DNA from: Flavobacteriales bacterium
Lineage (GTDB): Bacteria > Bacteroidota > Bacteroidia > Flavobacteriales_F > PHOS-HE28
DNA length: 64,000 nucleotides
Reading direction: 5' to 3'
Assembly: GCA_024103275.1 (NCBI GenBank)
Contig: JAGFIV010000041.1
Span: 62,001 to 126,000 of the forward strand
Numbering within the stretch: the first letter of the stretch is position 1; every line of letters begins with the position of its first letter. Made by a program: the position numbers and the translations under genes. Positions 7,894-14,874 of this stretch are shown piece after piece. The notes beneath the pieces were generated by a model, which saw nothing but the letters and a program-made list of their open reading frames with translations, made no database searches and had not been told where the DNA came from.

Positions 7894-8392
7894 TCCATTG
7901 GTCCGTGCTGGATAACGAGCGGCAAGCGGCCTTGCCGCGATTGCGGTTTGCGCAGGCACAGCACTTCTACTTGGCGGGCGGAACCGCCTCTCCCAACGCA
8001 GGGTCTCCGCCTCGGGACCCTGCGGTTCCTCGGCCTCAATTCAGTGCTGAAGCCCAGGTGACGCAGGGTCCCTTTCAGGAGACCCTGCGCGAGGGGAGGG
8101 GAAGTTGGCCGATGTGGCCGACATCGGATGCATGAAGTTGTCCGACATCACAGGGCGTGCGGCCATGAAGGACTATGTGGACCTTTACTTCATCCTGCAA
8201 CGCATCCCGCTGGAGAAGTTGTTGGAACCATGCAGCCGTAAGCTGCCCCGATTGGATCGCACGCTGATCTTGAAGTCGTTGGTTTTCTTTGACGACCTGA
8301 TTCCGGAGCCCATTCTGTTTGCCCCAGGGCAGCAGGTGACATTTGACCGCGTGAAAACCTACCTGCGCGATCAGGCCAAGCGTGCATCTTGA
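7890..8392 (+). pseudogene. AbiEii/AbiGii-type nucleotidyltransferase toxin, central core replaced by a palindromic repeat
   Basis: Two ends of one AbiEii-like gene are recognisable. The first 33 codons read MIHWSVLDNERQAALPRLRF then AQAQHFYLAGGTA, ending inside the nucleotidyltransferase GGTA motif. The C-terminal part resumes near 8102 in a different frame with LADVADIGCMKLSDITGRAA, then MKDYVDLYFILQR, and ends at a TGA at 8390-8392. The roughly 110 residues expected between them, including the HR-x-S-x-D-x-D catalytic part, are absent. In their place is a ~108-base copy of the repeat found around the transposase at 11.5-12.0 kb. The toxin cannot be functional. The last bases overlap the putative TTG start of the MOSC gene. 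Confidence 0.85.
7991..8098. repeat. REP-like palindromic element, unit A (inside the toxin gene)
   Basis: Outer inverted repeats CGCAGGGTCTCC (7997-8008) and GGAGACCCTGCG (8078-8089) bound the unit. The left arm folds with GACCCTGCG at 8016-8024, and the right arm pairs CGCAGGGTC (8062-8070) with GACCCTGCG (8081-8089), giving two adjacent hairpins. Ends and hairpins match units B, D and F near the RAYT gene; the middle is more diverged. Confidence 0.88.
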
Positions 8393-9219
8393 TCCTTCCC
8401 CGCCCGCGTTCGGCAAAGCCTGGCATATCCACGACGCTCGCCTCCATCCACATTCATCCCGTGAAATCACTCGGTGGTTTCGCCGTGCAGCAAGTACGGC
8501 TTACGGACCGCGGCCTGGAGCACGACCGCCGCTGGATGCTCGTGGACCCGCAAGGCAGTTTTCTCTCACAGCGCGAATGCCCTGAAATGGCCTGCCTGCA
8601 CACCGCACCGGCAGCCGCTGGATTCACCGTCACCGATGTGCGGAACGGATCGGTGCTGCACCTGCCGTGGGAGTTGGAAAGCGGCCCGTCCGTTCACGCG
8701 CAGATGTGGAACGATGCCGTGGACCTACTGCTCGCGGATCACGGGGTGAACGGCTGGTACAGCGAGGCCCTGCAACGGCCGGTGCGGCTGGCCTTCATGC
8801 CGCAGCGCACCGTGCGCATCACCGACCGCACCTACGCCGAAGTGCGGGTGGCCCTCAACGATGCATTCCCGGCCTTGGTCATCTCCCAAGCCTCGCTCGA
8901 TGACCTCAATGCCCGCCTGTCCACGCCGGTACCGATGGAACGTTTCCGCCCCAACCTGGTGATCGCCGGCGGCGCGGCCTTTCAGGAGGATACATGGCGG
9001 ACGGTCCGGATCGGGCCCGTGCGCTTCCACCTGGTGAAGCCTTGTGCGCGTTGCGTCATCCCCAACACGGACCAACGTACCGGCGTACGCTTGAAGGAAC
9101 CGTTGCGCACCTTGGCGAGCTACCGCACCGTGGGCAACAAGGTGCTTTTCGGGATGAATGCGACTTTTGATGCACCCGGACCGCTGCACGTCGGTGATCC
9201 GGTGACGTACGACGGATGA
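8389..9219 (+). CDS. MOSC-domain protein with N-terminal MOSC beta-barrel
   Basis: The protein (276 residues from the TTG start) contains ASIHIHPVKSLGG and LEHDRRWMLVDPQGSFLSQRE, the N-terminal barrel signature of the MOSC/YcbX group. It also has FRPNLVIAGGAAF and the conserved KPCARCVIPNTDQRTG with the sulfur-carrying cysteine region. MOSC proteins take sulfur or molybdenum cofactor as substrate; YcbX-like members reduce N-hydroxylated compounds using bound Moco. It lies about 5 kb from a molybdenum formate dehydrogenase, but no shared transcript is indicated. No ATG precedes the first conserved motif, so a TTG overlapping the pseudogene stop is the likeliest start; this is the weakest point of the call. 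Confidence 0.88.
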   Translation: MILPRPRSAKPGISTTLASIHIHPVKSLGGFAVQQVRLTDRGLEHDRRWMLVDPQGSFLSQRECPEMACLHTAPAAAGFTVTDVRNGSVLHLPWELESGPSVHAQMWNDAVDLLLADHGVNGWYSEALQRPVRLAFMPQRTVRITDRTYAEVRVALNDAFPALVISQASLDDLNARLSTPVPMERFRPNLVIAGGAAFQEDTWRTVRIGPVRFHLVKPCARCVIPNTDQRTGVRLKEPLRTLASYRTVGNKVLFGMNATFDAPGPLHVGDPVTYDG

Positions 9220-9241
9220 TGGAGCGAACGGGCGCAACGGC

Positions 9242-10027
9242 ATGATCCACGAGATCCTCGGCAACAAGGCCACGCGGCTCTACATCATCCTCGGTGCCTT
9301 CTTCGTGGCCAGCGCCATCGTGGCGGAGATGATCGGCGTGAAGCTCTTCCAACTGGAGACCGCGCTGGGCATCGGCAAGGCCGACTTCACGCTGCTCGGC
9401 CAGCACCACCTCAGCTTCGTGCTCAGCGTGGGCGTGCTGCCCTGGCCCATCATTTTCATCATGACCGATGTGATCAACGATTACTTCGGCGTGCGCGGCG
9501 TGCGCTTCCTCACGCTGATCACCGCCGGGTTGATCGCGTTCACCTACATCCTGATGTGGTTCGCCATCCGCATGCCGCCGGACCAAAGCTGGTGGATCAC
9601 CAGCAGCACGGCGCAGGGCGTGCCGGACATGCAGGCCGCGTTCAGGAACATCTTCGGCCAAGGCAACAACATCATCATCGGCTCGCTCACCGCCTTCATC
9701 ATCGGCCAGCTGGTGGATGCCCGCACCTTCCGCGGCTTCAAGCGCATCACCGGCGACCGGCGCATCTGGCTGCGCGCCACGGGCAGCACGCTCATCAGCC
9801 AACTGGTGGACAGCGTGGTGGTGACCTACGTGGCCTTCTGGGTCTTCAAGGACATGCCCTTCGCGCAATGCACGGCCATGGTGGTCACGGCGTACGCGTA
9901 CAAGTTCGTGGTGGCATTGCTGGCCACGCCGTTGATCTACTTGGTACACGCAGGCGTGGAGCGCTACGTCGGCAGGGAGCGGGCGCTGGCCATGCGCGAG
10001 GCCGCCATGGCGTTGCGGGCGGCCTGA
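9242..10027 (+). CDS. queuosine precursor transporter (VUT/YhhQ family)
   Basis: The 261-residue membrane protein has about six transmembrane helices. Family features include FVASAIVAEMIGVKLF, PWPIIFIMTDVINDYFG, FIIGQLVDARTF, and GSTLISQLVDSVVVTYVAF. COG1738 proteins import queuosine precursors (preQ0, preQ1 or queuine) across the inner membrane. A queG epoxyqueuosine reductase lies at 45818-46777 in this window, so the tRNA modification is used by the organism. The gene follows the MOSC gene by 22 bases on the same strand and ends 4 bases before the stop of the convergent cytochrome gene. Confidence 0.9.
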   Translation: MIHEILGNKATRLYIILGAFFVASAIVAEMIGVKLFQLETALGIGKADFTLLGQHHLSFVLSVGVLPWPIIFIMTDVINDYFGVRGVRFLTLITAGLIAFTYILMWFAIRMPPDQSWWITSSTAQGVPDMQAAFRNIFGQGNNIIIGSLTAFIIGQLVDARTFRGFKRITGDRRIWLRATGSTLISQLVDSVVVTYVAFWVFKDMPFAQCTAMVVTAYAYKFVVALLATPLIYLVHAGVERYVGRERALAMREAAMALRAA

Positions 10028-10031
10028 TGGG

Positions 10032-11018
10032 TCACTTCGCCGCTGCCGGTTGCCAATGTTCCACCTTGTTCACCACGGGCTTCAGGGCGTGCAGGTAGTC
10101 GTAGATCGCGCCGAGGTCCTGCTCGGTCATGCCGCCGTACATGGTCCAAGGCATCACCGTTTGGAAATCCCCTGCCTTCCAGTCCACCGCAGTGGGCACG
10201 TAGCTGCTGTCCGCGAACTGCCTGAACTTCCGGATGAAGGTGGCGCGGTCCCATGAGCCGATTCCGGTCTCCTTGTCCGGGGTGATGTTGGCAGAGCGCA
10301 CGATGGCACCGTTTGGGAACTGGAACTCAAAGCCGCCTGCGAAGGGCTCGCCCACGGCCTTCCCGTTTTCCATCTTCGTATGGCATTCACGGCAACCGGC
10401 CGCATTGACCATATAGGCACCATAGCCGGGGTCCGTTGGCGCGGGCAGTGCCATGGGTTGTGCCGGCTCCGGGATGGTGTGCATGATCACGTTCATGGGG
10501 AAGTCGGCCTCGGAGGCTTCCGGATGGCTCTCGATGGACGGCAGGCTGCGCAGGTAGATGATCAGGCTGTACACGTCCTCGGGGGTCAATTTGTTGTAGT
10601 ACGGGTAGGGCATCACCGGGAAGAACGGCTGGCCATCCTTGCCGATGCCGCTGGTGATGGCGCGGTACAGTTGGCCGTCACTCCAAGTGCCGAGGTTGAA
10701 GGGGGTAAGGTTTTTCGAGACGAACCGCCCGGGGAAATTCATCGCCTGGTCGAACACTTCGCCGCCCTTGCCCAGGGTACCCGGTTCGATGGGGGCGGAG
10801 AACTTGCTCCAGTCGCGCGTGCTGTGGCAGTCCATGCAGACCGTCACATGGTTGGCCAGATAGTGCCCCCTGGCCACGCGGGCCGGCGTGGCCTCCACCC
10901 GCAGGTCCTTCGGCACCGGGATGTCGGGCATGGCCTGGGTCACGTAGGTAATGCCGGCCACCGCCACCAAGGCAATCGCGGCCACCGCGATCAAAAGGAA
11001 TTTGAGCAGCTTACGCAT
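10032..11018 (-). CDS. diheme c-type cytochrome, membrane-anchored or periplasmic
   Basis: The 328-residue protein starts with MRKLLKFLLIAVAAIALVAV, an uncleaved anchor or signal peptide. Two cytochrome c domains follow: CMDCH at C61 and CRECH at C209. Each has downstream Met-containing segments (PVMPYPYYNKLTPEDV and VMPWTMYGGMTEQD) that could supply the sixth ligand. This is the general layout of the diheme cytochromes that serve alcohol or sugar dehydrogenases, or donate to oxidases. No dehydrogenase gene is adjacent, so the partner is unknown. On the + strand beyond its start lies a promoter reading away from it. Confidence 0.9.
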   Translation of the reverse strand: MRKLLKFLLIAVAAIALVAVAGITYVTQAMPDIPVPKDLRVEATPARVARGHYLANHVTVCMDCHSTRDWSKFSAPIEPGTLGKGGEVFDQAMNFPGRFVSKNLTPFNLGTWSDGQLYRAITSGIGKDGQPFFPVMPYPYYNKLTPEDVYSLIIYLRSLPSIESHPEASEADFPMNVIMHTIPEPAQPMALPAPTDPGYGAYMVNAAGCRECHTKMENGKAVGEPFAGGFEFQFPNGAIVRSANITPDKETGIGSWDRATFIRKFRQFADSSYVPTAVDWKAGDFQTVMPWTMYGGMTEQDLGAIYDYLHALKPVVNKVEHWQPAAAK

Positions 11019-11033
11019 GGGTCCGTAGATTTG
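11001..11033 (+). promoter_or_regulatory. complete TTTG-N21-TAgaTTTG promoter
   Basis: TTTG at 11001-11004 and TAgaTTTG at 11026-11033 are 21 bases apart, within the 17-23 spacing known for Bacteroidota primary sigma promoters. It reads towards the small basic ORF at 11092 and overlaps the 5' end of the divergent cytochrome gene. Confidence 0.6.
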
Positions 11034-11091
11034 GGAGATTGAATTTATTGCCCCATGGACCGCTTCGACGCGGTGGTTGATAATTTAATCC

Positions 11092-11253
11092 ATGGCCAAA
11101 AAGGACGTCACAAAAAGGGACCTGCTGAAGGTGGAACGCAGCGCCGTGCGCGAGGAACGCAAGCAACAAGGTGCGCTGGACGGACGGTTCCGCGAGAAGG
11201 TGGAAAAGAGCAAGAAGACGTACAGCCGCAAGCGGAAGCACAAGGATGAATGA
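11092..11253 (+). CDS. small, highly basic hypothetical protein (53 residues)
   Basis: The product begins MAKKDVTKRDLLKVERSAV and ends KSKKTYSRKRKHKDE. About 40 percent of residues are Lys or Arg, with no hydrophobic core, suggesting an RNA- or DNA-binding or disordered protein. It has a full promoter 58 bases upstream, and a truncated second copy exists at 12223-12345 with mostly synonymous or conservative changes. The 3' end runs straight into REP-like unit B. I do not recognise a named family. Confidence 0.6.
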   Translation: MAKKDVTKRDLLKVERSAVREERKQQGALDGRFREKVEKSKKTYSRKRKHKDE

Positions 11254-11281
11254 ATTTCCCTGCAATGATCCTTCGCTCCTG

Positions 11282-11412
11282 ATCCCCACGCAGGGTCTCC
11301 GCACCCCAGTGATTCCAACGGACCTATGCGGGACCCTGCGATTCCCACATGAGTATTTCGCGTCCAGATTGGGGGCGCAGGGTCCCTTGCAGGAGACCCG
11401 GCGCGAGGGTGG
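11282..11412. repeat. REP-like palindromic element, unit B (full)
   Basis: Outer arms: CGCAGGGTCTCC at 11289-11300 and GGAGACCCGGCG at 11392-11403 (one T-to-G change breaks the right arm). It is nearly identical to unit F at 12424-12554 over more than 100 bases. It lies between the small basic ORF and the half unit C. Confidence 0.88.
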
Positions 11413-11418
11413 GACTTC

Positions 11419-11480
11419 ATCCCCACGCAGGGTCTCCGCTCCAAGTGATTCAAAAACACTCAGGCGGGACCCCTGCGTAT
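11419..11480. repeat. REP-like element, unit C (left half only)
   Basis: CGCAGGGTCTCC at 11426-11437, then a spacer with CAAAAACACTCAGG, then GCGGGACCCCTGCG. Only the left hairpin is present. The spacer matches half unit E at 12365-12423, so C and E form a separate sub-class. It ends a few bases after the RAYT stop codon, i.e. at the 3' end of the transposase gene. Confidence 0.82.
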
Positions 11481-11486
11481 CCCGAC

Positions 11487-12050
11487 CTACCCCAGCACGT
11501 CATGGTAATGCGTGAGCGGCGCAGGGCCGGAATCGCCCTGCAGGTAGAACCCCATGCTGGAATGGGGATAGTCGATGGCGTTTTCCGCCAAGGACCACTT
11601 TCCCGAAACGGGGTTGGCGTGGATGTAGTCCAGCTTTTGTTCCAGCATCCGCCGATCAAGGCATTCGCGGATGTCGGTAGAGGTCTCGAAAACCCGATGG
11701 AGCTGGCCTCGCGCGGCATCTCCCTTGCGCACGGCCGTGCGTAGCCTGAGCAATGTACCCGACCGGCCGGCCGCCTTCAATCGGGTTACGATTTCATAAG
11801 CGAGGAACCGCTTGGCGTTCCCCAACAGTGCGTTGATACCTGCACCTTCCGGTGCGTGGATCAACAGGTGGACATGGTTTGGCATGATGACATAGCCCAT
11901 AATCCGGAAGCCCTTGTTGTGCGCCAGATGCATCCAGGTGTAGATGTGGTCATGGCAGGCGGTCTGTTCGATCAACGGCAGCCATCTATAGCACGTGAAC
12001 GTGCAGAAGAAGATGGCGCCATCGGTGTGTTGCGCCCTGCGGACCGCCAT
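11487..12050 (-). CDS. REP-associated tyrosine transposase (RAYT, Y1_Tnp/IS200-like fold)
   Basis: The 187-residue protein has the single-strand DNA transposase (HUH) core: GAIFFCTFTCYRWLPL near the start, then MPNHVHLL with the metal-binding His pair H59 and H61. A candidate nucleophilic Tyr (Y142) lies in QKLDYIHANPVSGKW, and the C-terminus has YPHSSMGFY. This matches Bacteroidota RAYT proteins. RAYTs nick and join single-stranded REP hairpins and are thought to spread REP sequences. Matching palindromic repeats lie directly on both sides (C at 11419, D at 12087). The start at 12050 is chosen because codons further upstream translate the repeat itself. Confidence 0.92.
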   Translation of the reverse strand: MAVRRAQHTDGAIFFCTFTCYRWLPLIEQTACHDHIYTWMHLAHNKGFRIMGYVIMPNHVHLLIHAPEGAGINALLGNAKRFLAYEIVTRLKAAGRSGTLLRLRTAVRKGDAARGQLHRVFETSTDIRECLDRRMLEQKLDYIHANPVSGKWSLAENAIDYPHSSMGFYLQGDSGPAPLTHYHDVLG

Positions 12051-12086
12051 TGCGACAAGGTAAGCAGAAAGATTTCGTTCTTGTTT

Positions 12087-12220
12087 TCCCCACGCAGGGT
12101 CTCCGCCCCTCCCCCAGTGATTCCAACGCACTTATGCGGAACCCTGCGATTCACACAAGAGTCTTTCGCGTTCTTATCGGGGGCGCAGGGTCCCTTGCAG
12201 GAGACCCTGCGCGAGGGTGG
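12087..12220. repeat. REP-like palindromic element, unit D (full), 5' of the RAYT gene
   Basis: Arms CGCAGGGTCTCC (12093-12104) and GGAGACCCTGCG (12200-12211); the inner right hairpin GCGCAGGGTC / GACCCTGCGC is perfect. It resembles B and F but with about 15 percent differences by eye. Its right edge (GAGGGTGG) abuts the truncated copy of the small basic gene. Confidence 0.88.
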
Positions 12221-12222
12221 AA

Positions 12223-12345
12223 TTGGAGCGCAGTGCCGTGCGCGAAGAACGCAAGCAGCAAGGTGCCCTGGACGGACGATTCCGCGAGAAAGTGGAAAAG
12301 AGCAAGAAGACGTACAGCCGCAAGCGGAAGCACAAGGATGAATGA
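12223..12345 (+). pseudogene. 5'-truncated duplicate of the small basic gene at 11092
   Basis: The sequence encodes LERSAVREERKQQGALDGRF followed by REKVEKSKKTYSRKRKHKDE and a TGA. It matches residues 14-53 of the 11092 product; the two differ at roughly ten mainly third-codon positions and continue identically through the bases after the stop codon (AATTTCCCTGCAATGATCC). The first 13 codons and the promoter are missing; the copy begins exactly at the right edge of repeat unit D. A TTG at 12223 is in frame, but no promoter or ATG is present. Confidence 0.82.
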
Positions 12346-12364
12346 ATTTCCCTGCAATGATCCT

Positions 12365-12423
12365 CATCCCCACGCAGGATCTTCGTTCCAAGTGATTAAA
12401 AAACACTCAGGCGGGACCCCCTA
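12365..12423. repeat. REP-like element, unit E (left half, degenerate)
   Basis: CGCAGGATCTTC at 12373-12384 followed by AAGTGATTAAAAAACACTCAGGCGGGACC in two parts. It matches half unit C with a few changes in the arm, and is followed directly by full unit F. Confidence 0.78.
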
Positions 12424-12554
12424 ATCCCCACGCAGGGTCTCCGCACCCCAGTGATTCCAACGGACCTATGCGGGACCCTGCGATTCCCACATGAATATTT
12501 CGCGTCCAGATTGGGGGCGCAGGGTCCCTTGCAGGAGACCCTGCGCGAGGGTGG
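12424..12554. repeat. REP-like palindromic element, unit F (full)
   Basis: Arms CGCAGGGTCTCC (12431-12442) and GGAGACCCTGCG (12534-12545). It differs from unit B at only about two positions by eye, one of which restores the right arm. After it, 12555-12677 holds no gene or repeat that I can recognise. Confidence 0.88.
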
Positions 12555-12677
12555 ACCACCAAGGCCGCACCCGTTCAGGCAAGGTCGCTGTGGTCCGGTG
12601 GGTTACGGTATGTGGTATTGCGAACGACGCGGCGGTCGCACCGGCGCCAGTTGGCCGTACTTGATCCGCGGCCCGCG

Positions 12678-12685
12678 TATCTTTA
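12678..12685 (+). promoter_or_regulatory. near-consensus -7 box (TAtcTTTA)
   Basis: One mismatch to TAnnTTTG, 18 bases before the ATG at 12704. A TTG lies 14 bases further upstream, shorter than the usual spacing. Confidence 0.35.
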
Positions 12686-12703
12686 GGCCAAACCCGAAGG
12701 ATC

Positions 12704-13096
12704 ATGACCGCCGAGCTGCACGACATCTTCATCGACGGGAAGAAGGCCAGCCCCGGCCTGCCCGATGGCATGAAGAACTACCTGATCGACATCGACGGCA
12801 CCATCTGTGAGGACATCCCCAACGAGGAGCCGGAACGCATGGCCGACGCGGCGGTGTTCAACGGGGCCGTGGAGGCCTGCAACGGCTGGTACGACCAAGG
12901 GCATGTCATCACCTTTTTCACCTCGCGCACGGAAGAGCACCGGGCGGTGACCGAGGCCTGGCTGAACAAGCACGGCTTCAAATACCACGGCATCCTCTTC
13001 GGCAAACCGCGCGGCGGCAACTACCACTGGATCGACAACCACCTGGTCAGTTCAGCTTTGTTCAAGGGGTCCTATTCGGGTTTAGAATCAGTCTGA
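12704..13096 (+). CDS. HAD-superfamily phosphatase-like protein (often annotated phosphoheptose isomerase)
   Basis: The 130-residue protein carries the HAD motif I as LIDIDGTICEDIPNEEPERM, motif II as ITFFTSRTEEH, and GKPRGGNYHWIDNHLV near the end. Bacteroidota homologues are frequently labelled phosphoheptose isomerase, but the motifs are those of a small HAD hydrolase; the substrate is not known. From memory, homologues continue with a longer, basic and acidic tail after the NHLV motif. Here the protein ends 14 residues later (SSALFKGSYSGLES plus V), so the tail appears shortened or replaced. Confidence 0.82.
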   Translation: MTAELHDIFIDGKKASPGLPDGMKNYLIDIDGTICEDIPNEEPERMADAAVFNGAVEACNGWYDQGHVITFFTSRTEEHRAVTEAWLNKHGFKYHGILFGKPRGGNYHWIDNHLVSSALFKGSYSGLESV

Positions 13097-13169
13097 TCTG
13101 AGTACGGCACCCCCGGAAGGCCGCGCCTTCGGCGTACTGTTGTGCTTGGCAATCGCTACATTCGGAACC

Positions 13170-14870
13170 ATGTCCAAGAACGTTTCTTCCCTCTCCGGCC
13201 GCGACGGCAAGGAGCTGACCGATCCGCTGTGGGAGCGGTTGCAACAAGCAGCCAAGCAACAAGGCGGATCGCCCACCGATGCACAAGTGACCGCCATCGC
13301 CGACGACTTCCTCATCGGTGAAGCCATGGCCTTCGGCACCACCACGTTCTACGACTTCCTCAAGCGGGACAACCTGGGCAGGAAGGCTTACGTGTGCAGC
13401 GGCAGCACCTGCCTGGTCGCGGGTACGCAAGGGCGGGTGCGCGAGGAGCTGGCCAAACATTTCCGTCCGGAGGAGATCGGCGAGATGTGCTGCCTGGGCC
13501 GCTGCCACGAGAACAGCGCGTTCCACGTGGACGGCCGCAATTACAGCGGCCCCAGCATCGGGCATGTGGAGGACGTGGTGAAGAAACGGGACGAACAGGG
13601 CGCCTGGCGCCAGGCGAACGGAAAGCACCACGTGGGCACCTCCATGGAGCAGCCCATCCTCACCGCGCCGATGCCCGCGATCGAGGAGTTCTACGGCCTG
13701 TGGGAGCGCGTGTTGAAGAGCGATGGCGCGGACCTGCTCAACGAGATCAAGGCCTCCAAGCTGCGCGGCCGCGGCGGCGCGGGCTTCCCCATGGGCATCA
13801 AGCTGGAGGCCACACGCAATGCGAAGGACACCACCGGCAACGGCACGCCGCGCAAGTACATCGTCTGCAATGCGGACGAGGGCGACCCGGCGGCCTTCAG
13901 CGACCGCTACCTGCTGGAGCAGCGCCCGCACTTGGTACTGCTGGGCATGATGATCGCCGGGTTCATCGTGGGTGCGGACACGGGCGTACTGTACATCCGC
14001 GCGGAATACCCCGAGGCGGTGGAAAGCGTGAAGGAGGCCATCGCCGCCATCGAGGCCAAGGGCTGGATCGGCAACGACATCAAGGGCAGCGGCATCAACT
14101 TCCGCTTCAAGGTGATCATGGCGGCGGGTGCCTACATCTGCGGGGAGGAAACGGCCCTGCTGAACAGCATCGAGGGCAAGCGCGGCGAGGTGCGCACGCG
14201 CCCGCCCTACCCGGCGGAGAAGGGCCTGTTCAACCGGCCCACCGTGGTGAACAATGTGGAGTCGCTGGCTTGCGTGCCCTGGATCATCCGGCATGGCGGG
14301 GCCGCCTTTGCCAAGCTCGGCAGCGCCGAGACCGCCGGCTCCAAGCTGCTCTCGCTGGACAGTTCATTCAACCGCCCCGGCATCTATGAGGTGGAATGCG
14401 GCACCCCCCTGCGCAGGGTGATCGACGAGCTGGGCCAGGGACTGAACAAGAAGGTGAAGGCGATGCACATCGGCGGACCACTGGGCGGCATCGTGCCCAT
14501 GCACAAGGTGGACAGCCTCTCCATCGACTTCGAGAGCTTCAAGAAGGAGGGCTTCATGCTCGGCCACGCCAGCATCCTCTGCATCCCGGAGACCTTTCCC
14601 ATGATCGACTACCTGCAGCACCTCTTCGAGTTCACCGCGGTGGAAAGCTGCGGCAAATGCTATCCCTGCCGCATCGGCAGCAAGCGCGGCGAGGAGTTGA
14701 TCCACGGGGCGCGCGAACACGGCCGACCGATCGACCGGCAGCTCTTCAATGACCTGCTGGAGACCATGGAGATCGGCAGCCTCTGCGCACTCGGCGGCGG
14801 GCTGCCCCTGGGCATCAACAACGCCTTGCAGTATTTCGGTGATGAGCTCAAAGCCAACTTCAAATCCTGA
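13170..14870 (+). CDS. NuoE-NuoF fusion, NADH-oxidising/reducing subunit of formate dehydrogenase
   Basis: The 566-residue protein joins two complex-I-type modules. Residues about 1-160 are NuoE-like, with a [2Fe-2S] site from CSGSTC (C76, C81) and CCLGRC (about 107-112). The rest is NuoF-like: GRGGAGFP for FMN, CNADEGDPAAFSD and ICGEETALLNSIEG for NADH, and ESCGKCYPCRIGSKR with a later CALGGG for the N3 [4Fe-4S] cluster. It sits 4 bases before the formate dehydrogenase gene and lacks the other nuo genes, so it is the diaphorase half of a soluble NAD-linked formate dehydrogenase. The ATG at 13170 is preferred; a near-consensus TAcaTTcG box lies 5 bases upstream. Confidence 0.92.
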   Translation: MSKNVSSLSGRDGKELTDPLWERLQQAAKQQGGSPTDAQVTAIADDFLIGEAMAFGTTTFYDFLKRDNLGRKAYVCSGSTCLVAGTQGRVREELAKHFRPEEIGEMCCLGRCHENSAFHVDGRNYSGPSIGHVEDVVKKRDEQGAWRQANGKHHVGTSMEQPILTAPMPAIEEFYGLWERVLKSDGADLLNEIKASKLRGRGGAGFPMGIKLEATRNAKDTTGNGTPRKYIVCNADEGDPAAFSDRYLLEQRPHLVLLGMMIAGFIVGADTGVLYIRAEYPEAVESVKEAIAAIEAKGWIGNDIKGSGINFRFKVIMAAGAYICGEETALLNSIEGKRGEVRTRPPYPAEKGLFNRPTVVNNVESLACVPWIIRHGGAAFAKLGSAETAGSKLLSLDSSFNRPGIYEVECGTPLRRVIDELGQGLNKKVKAMHIGGPLGGIVPMHKVDSLSIDFESFKKEGFMLGHASILCIPETFPMIDYLQHLFEFTAVESCGKCYPCRIGSKRGEELIHGAREHGRPIDRQLFNDLLETMEIGSLCALGGGLPLGINNALQYFGDELKANFKS

Positions 14871-14874
14871 CATC

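Noticed and set aside
7818-8135. A continuous 105-codon gene reading through the repeat in the toxin gene
   Set aside because: It starts inside the DUF6922 gene, and its second half translates the palindromic repeat; homology to AbiEii resumes in another frame.
8389-9219. Frameshift or pseudogene status for the MOSC protein because no ATG start is present
   Set aside because: All family motifs are in one frame to a normal stop, and a TTG at 8389 allows a full N-terminus, so an alternative start codon is the simpler reading.
12223-12345. Functional second copy of the small basic protein
   Set aside because: It lacks the first 13 codons, an ATG and the promoter present upstream of the first copy; the 5' end is repeat sequence.
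11282-12554. CRISPR array
   Set aside because: The units are long, internally palindromic, irregularly spaced, and separated by genes rather than uniform spacers; no cas gene is near.
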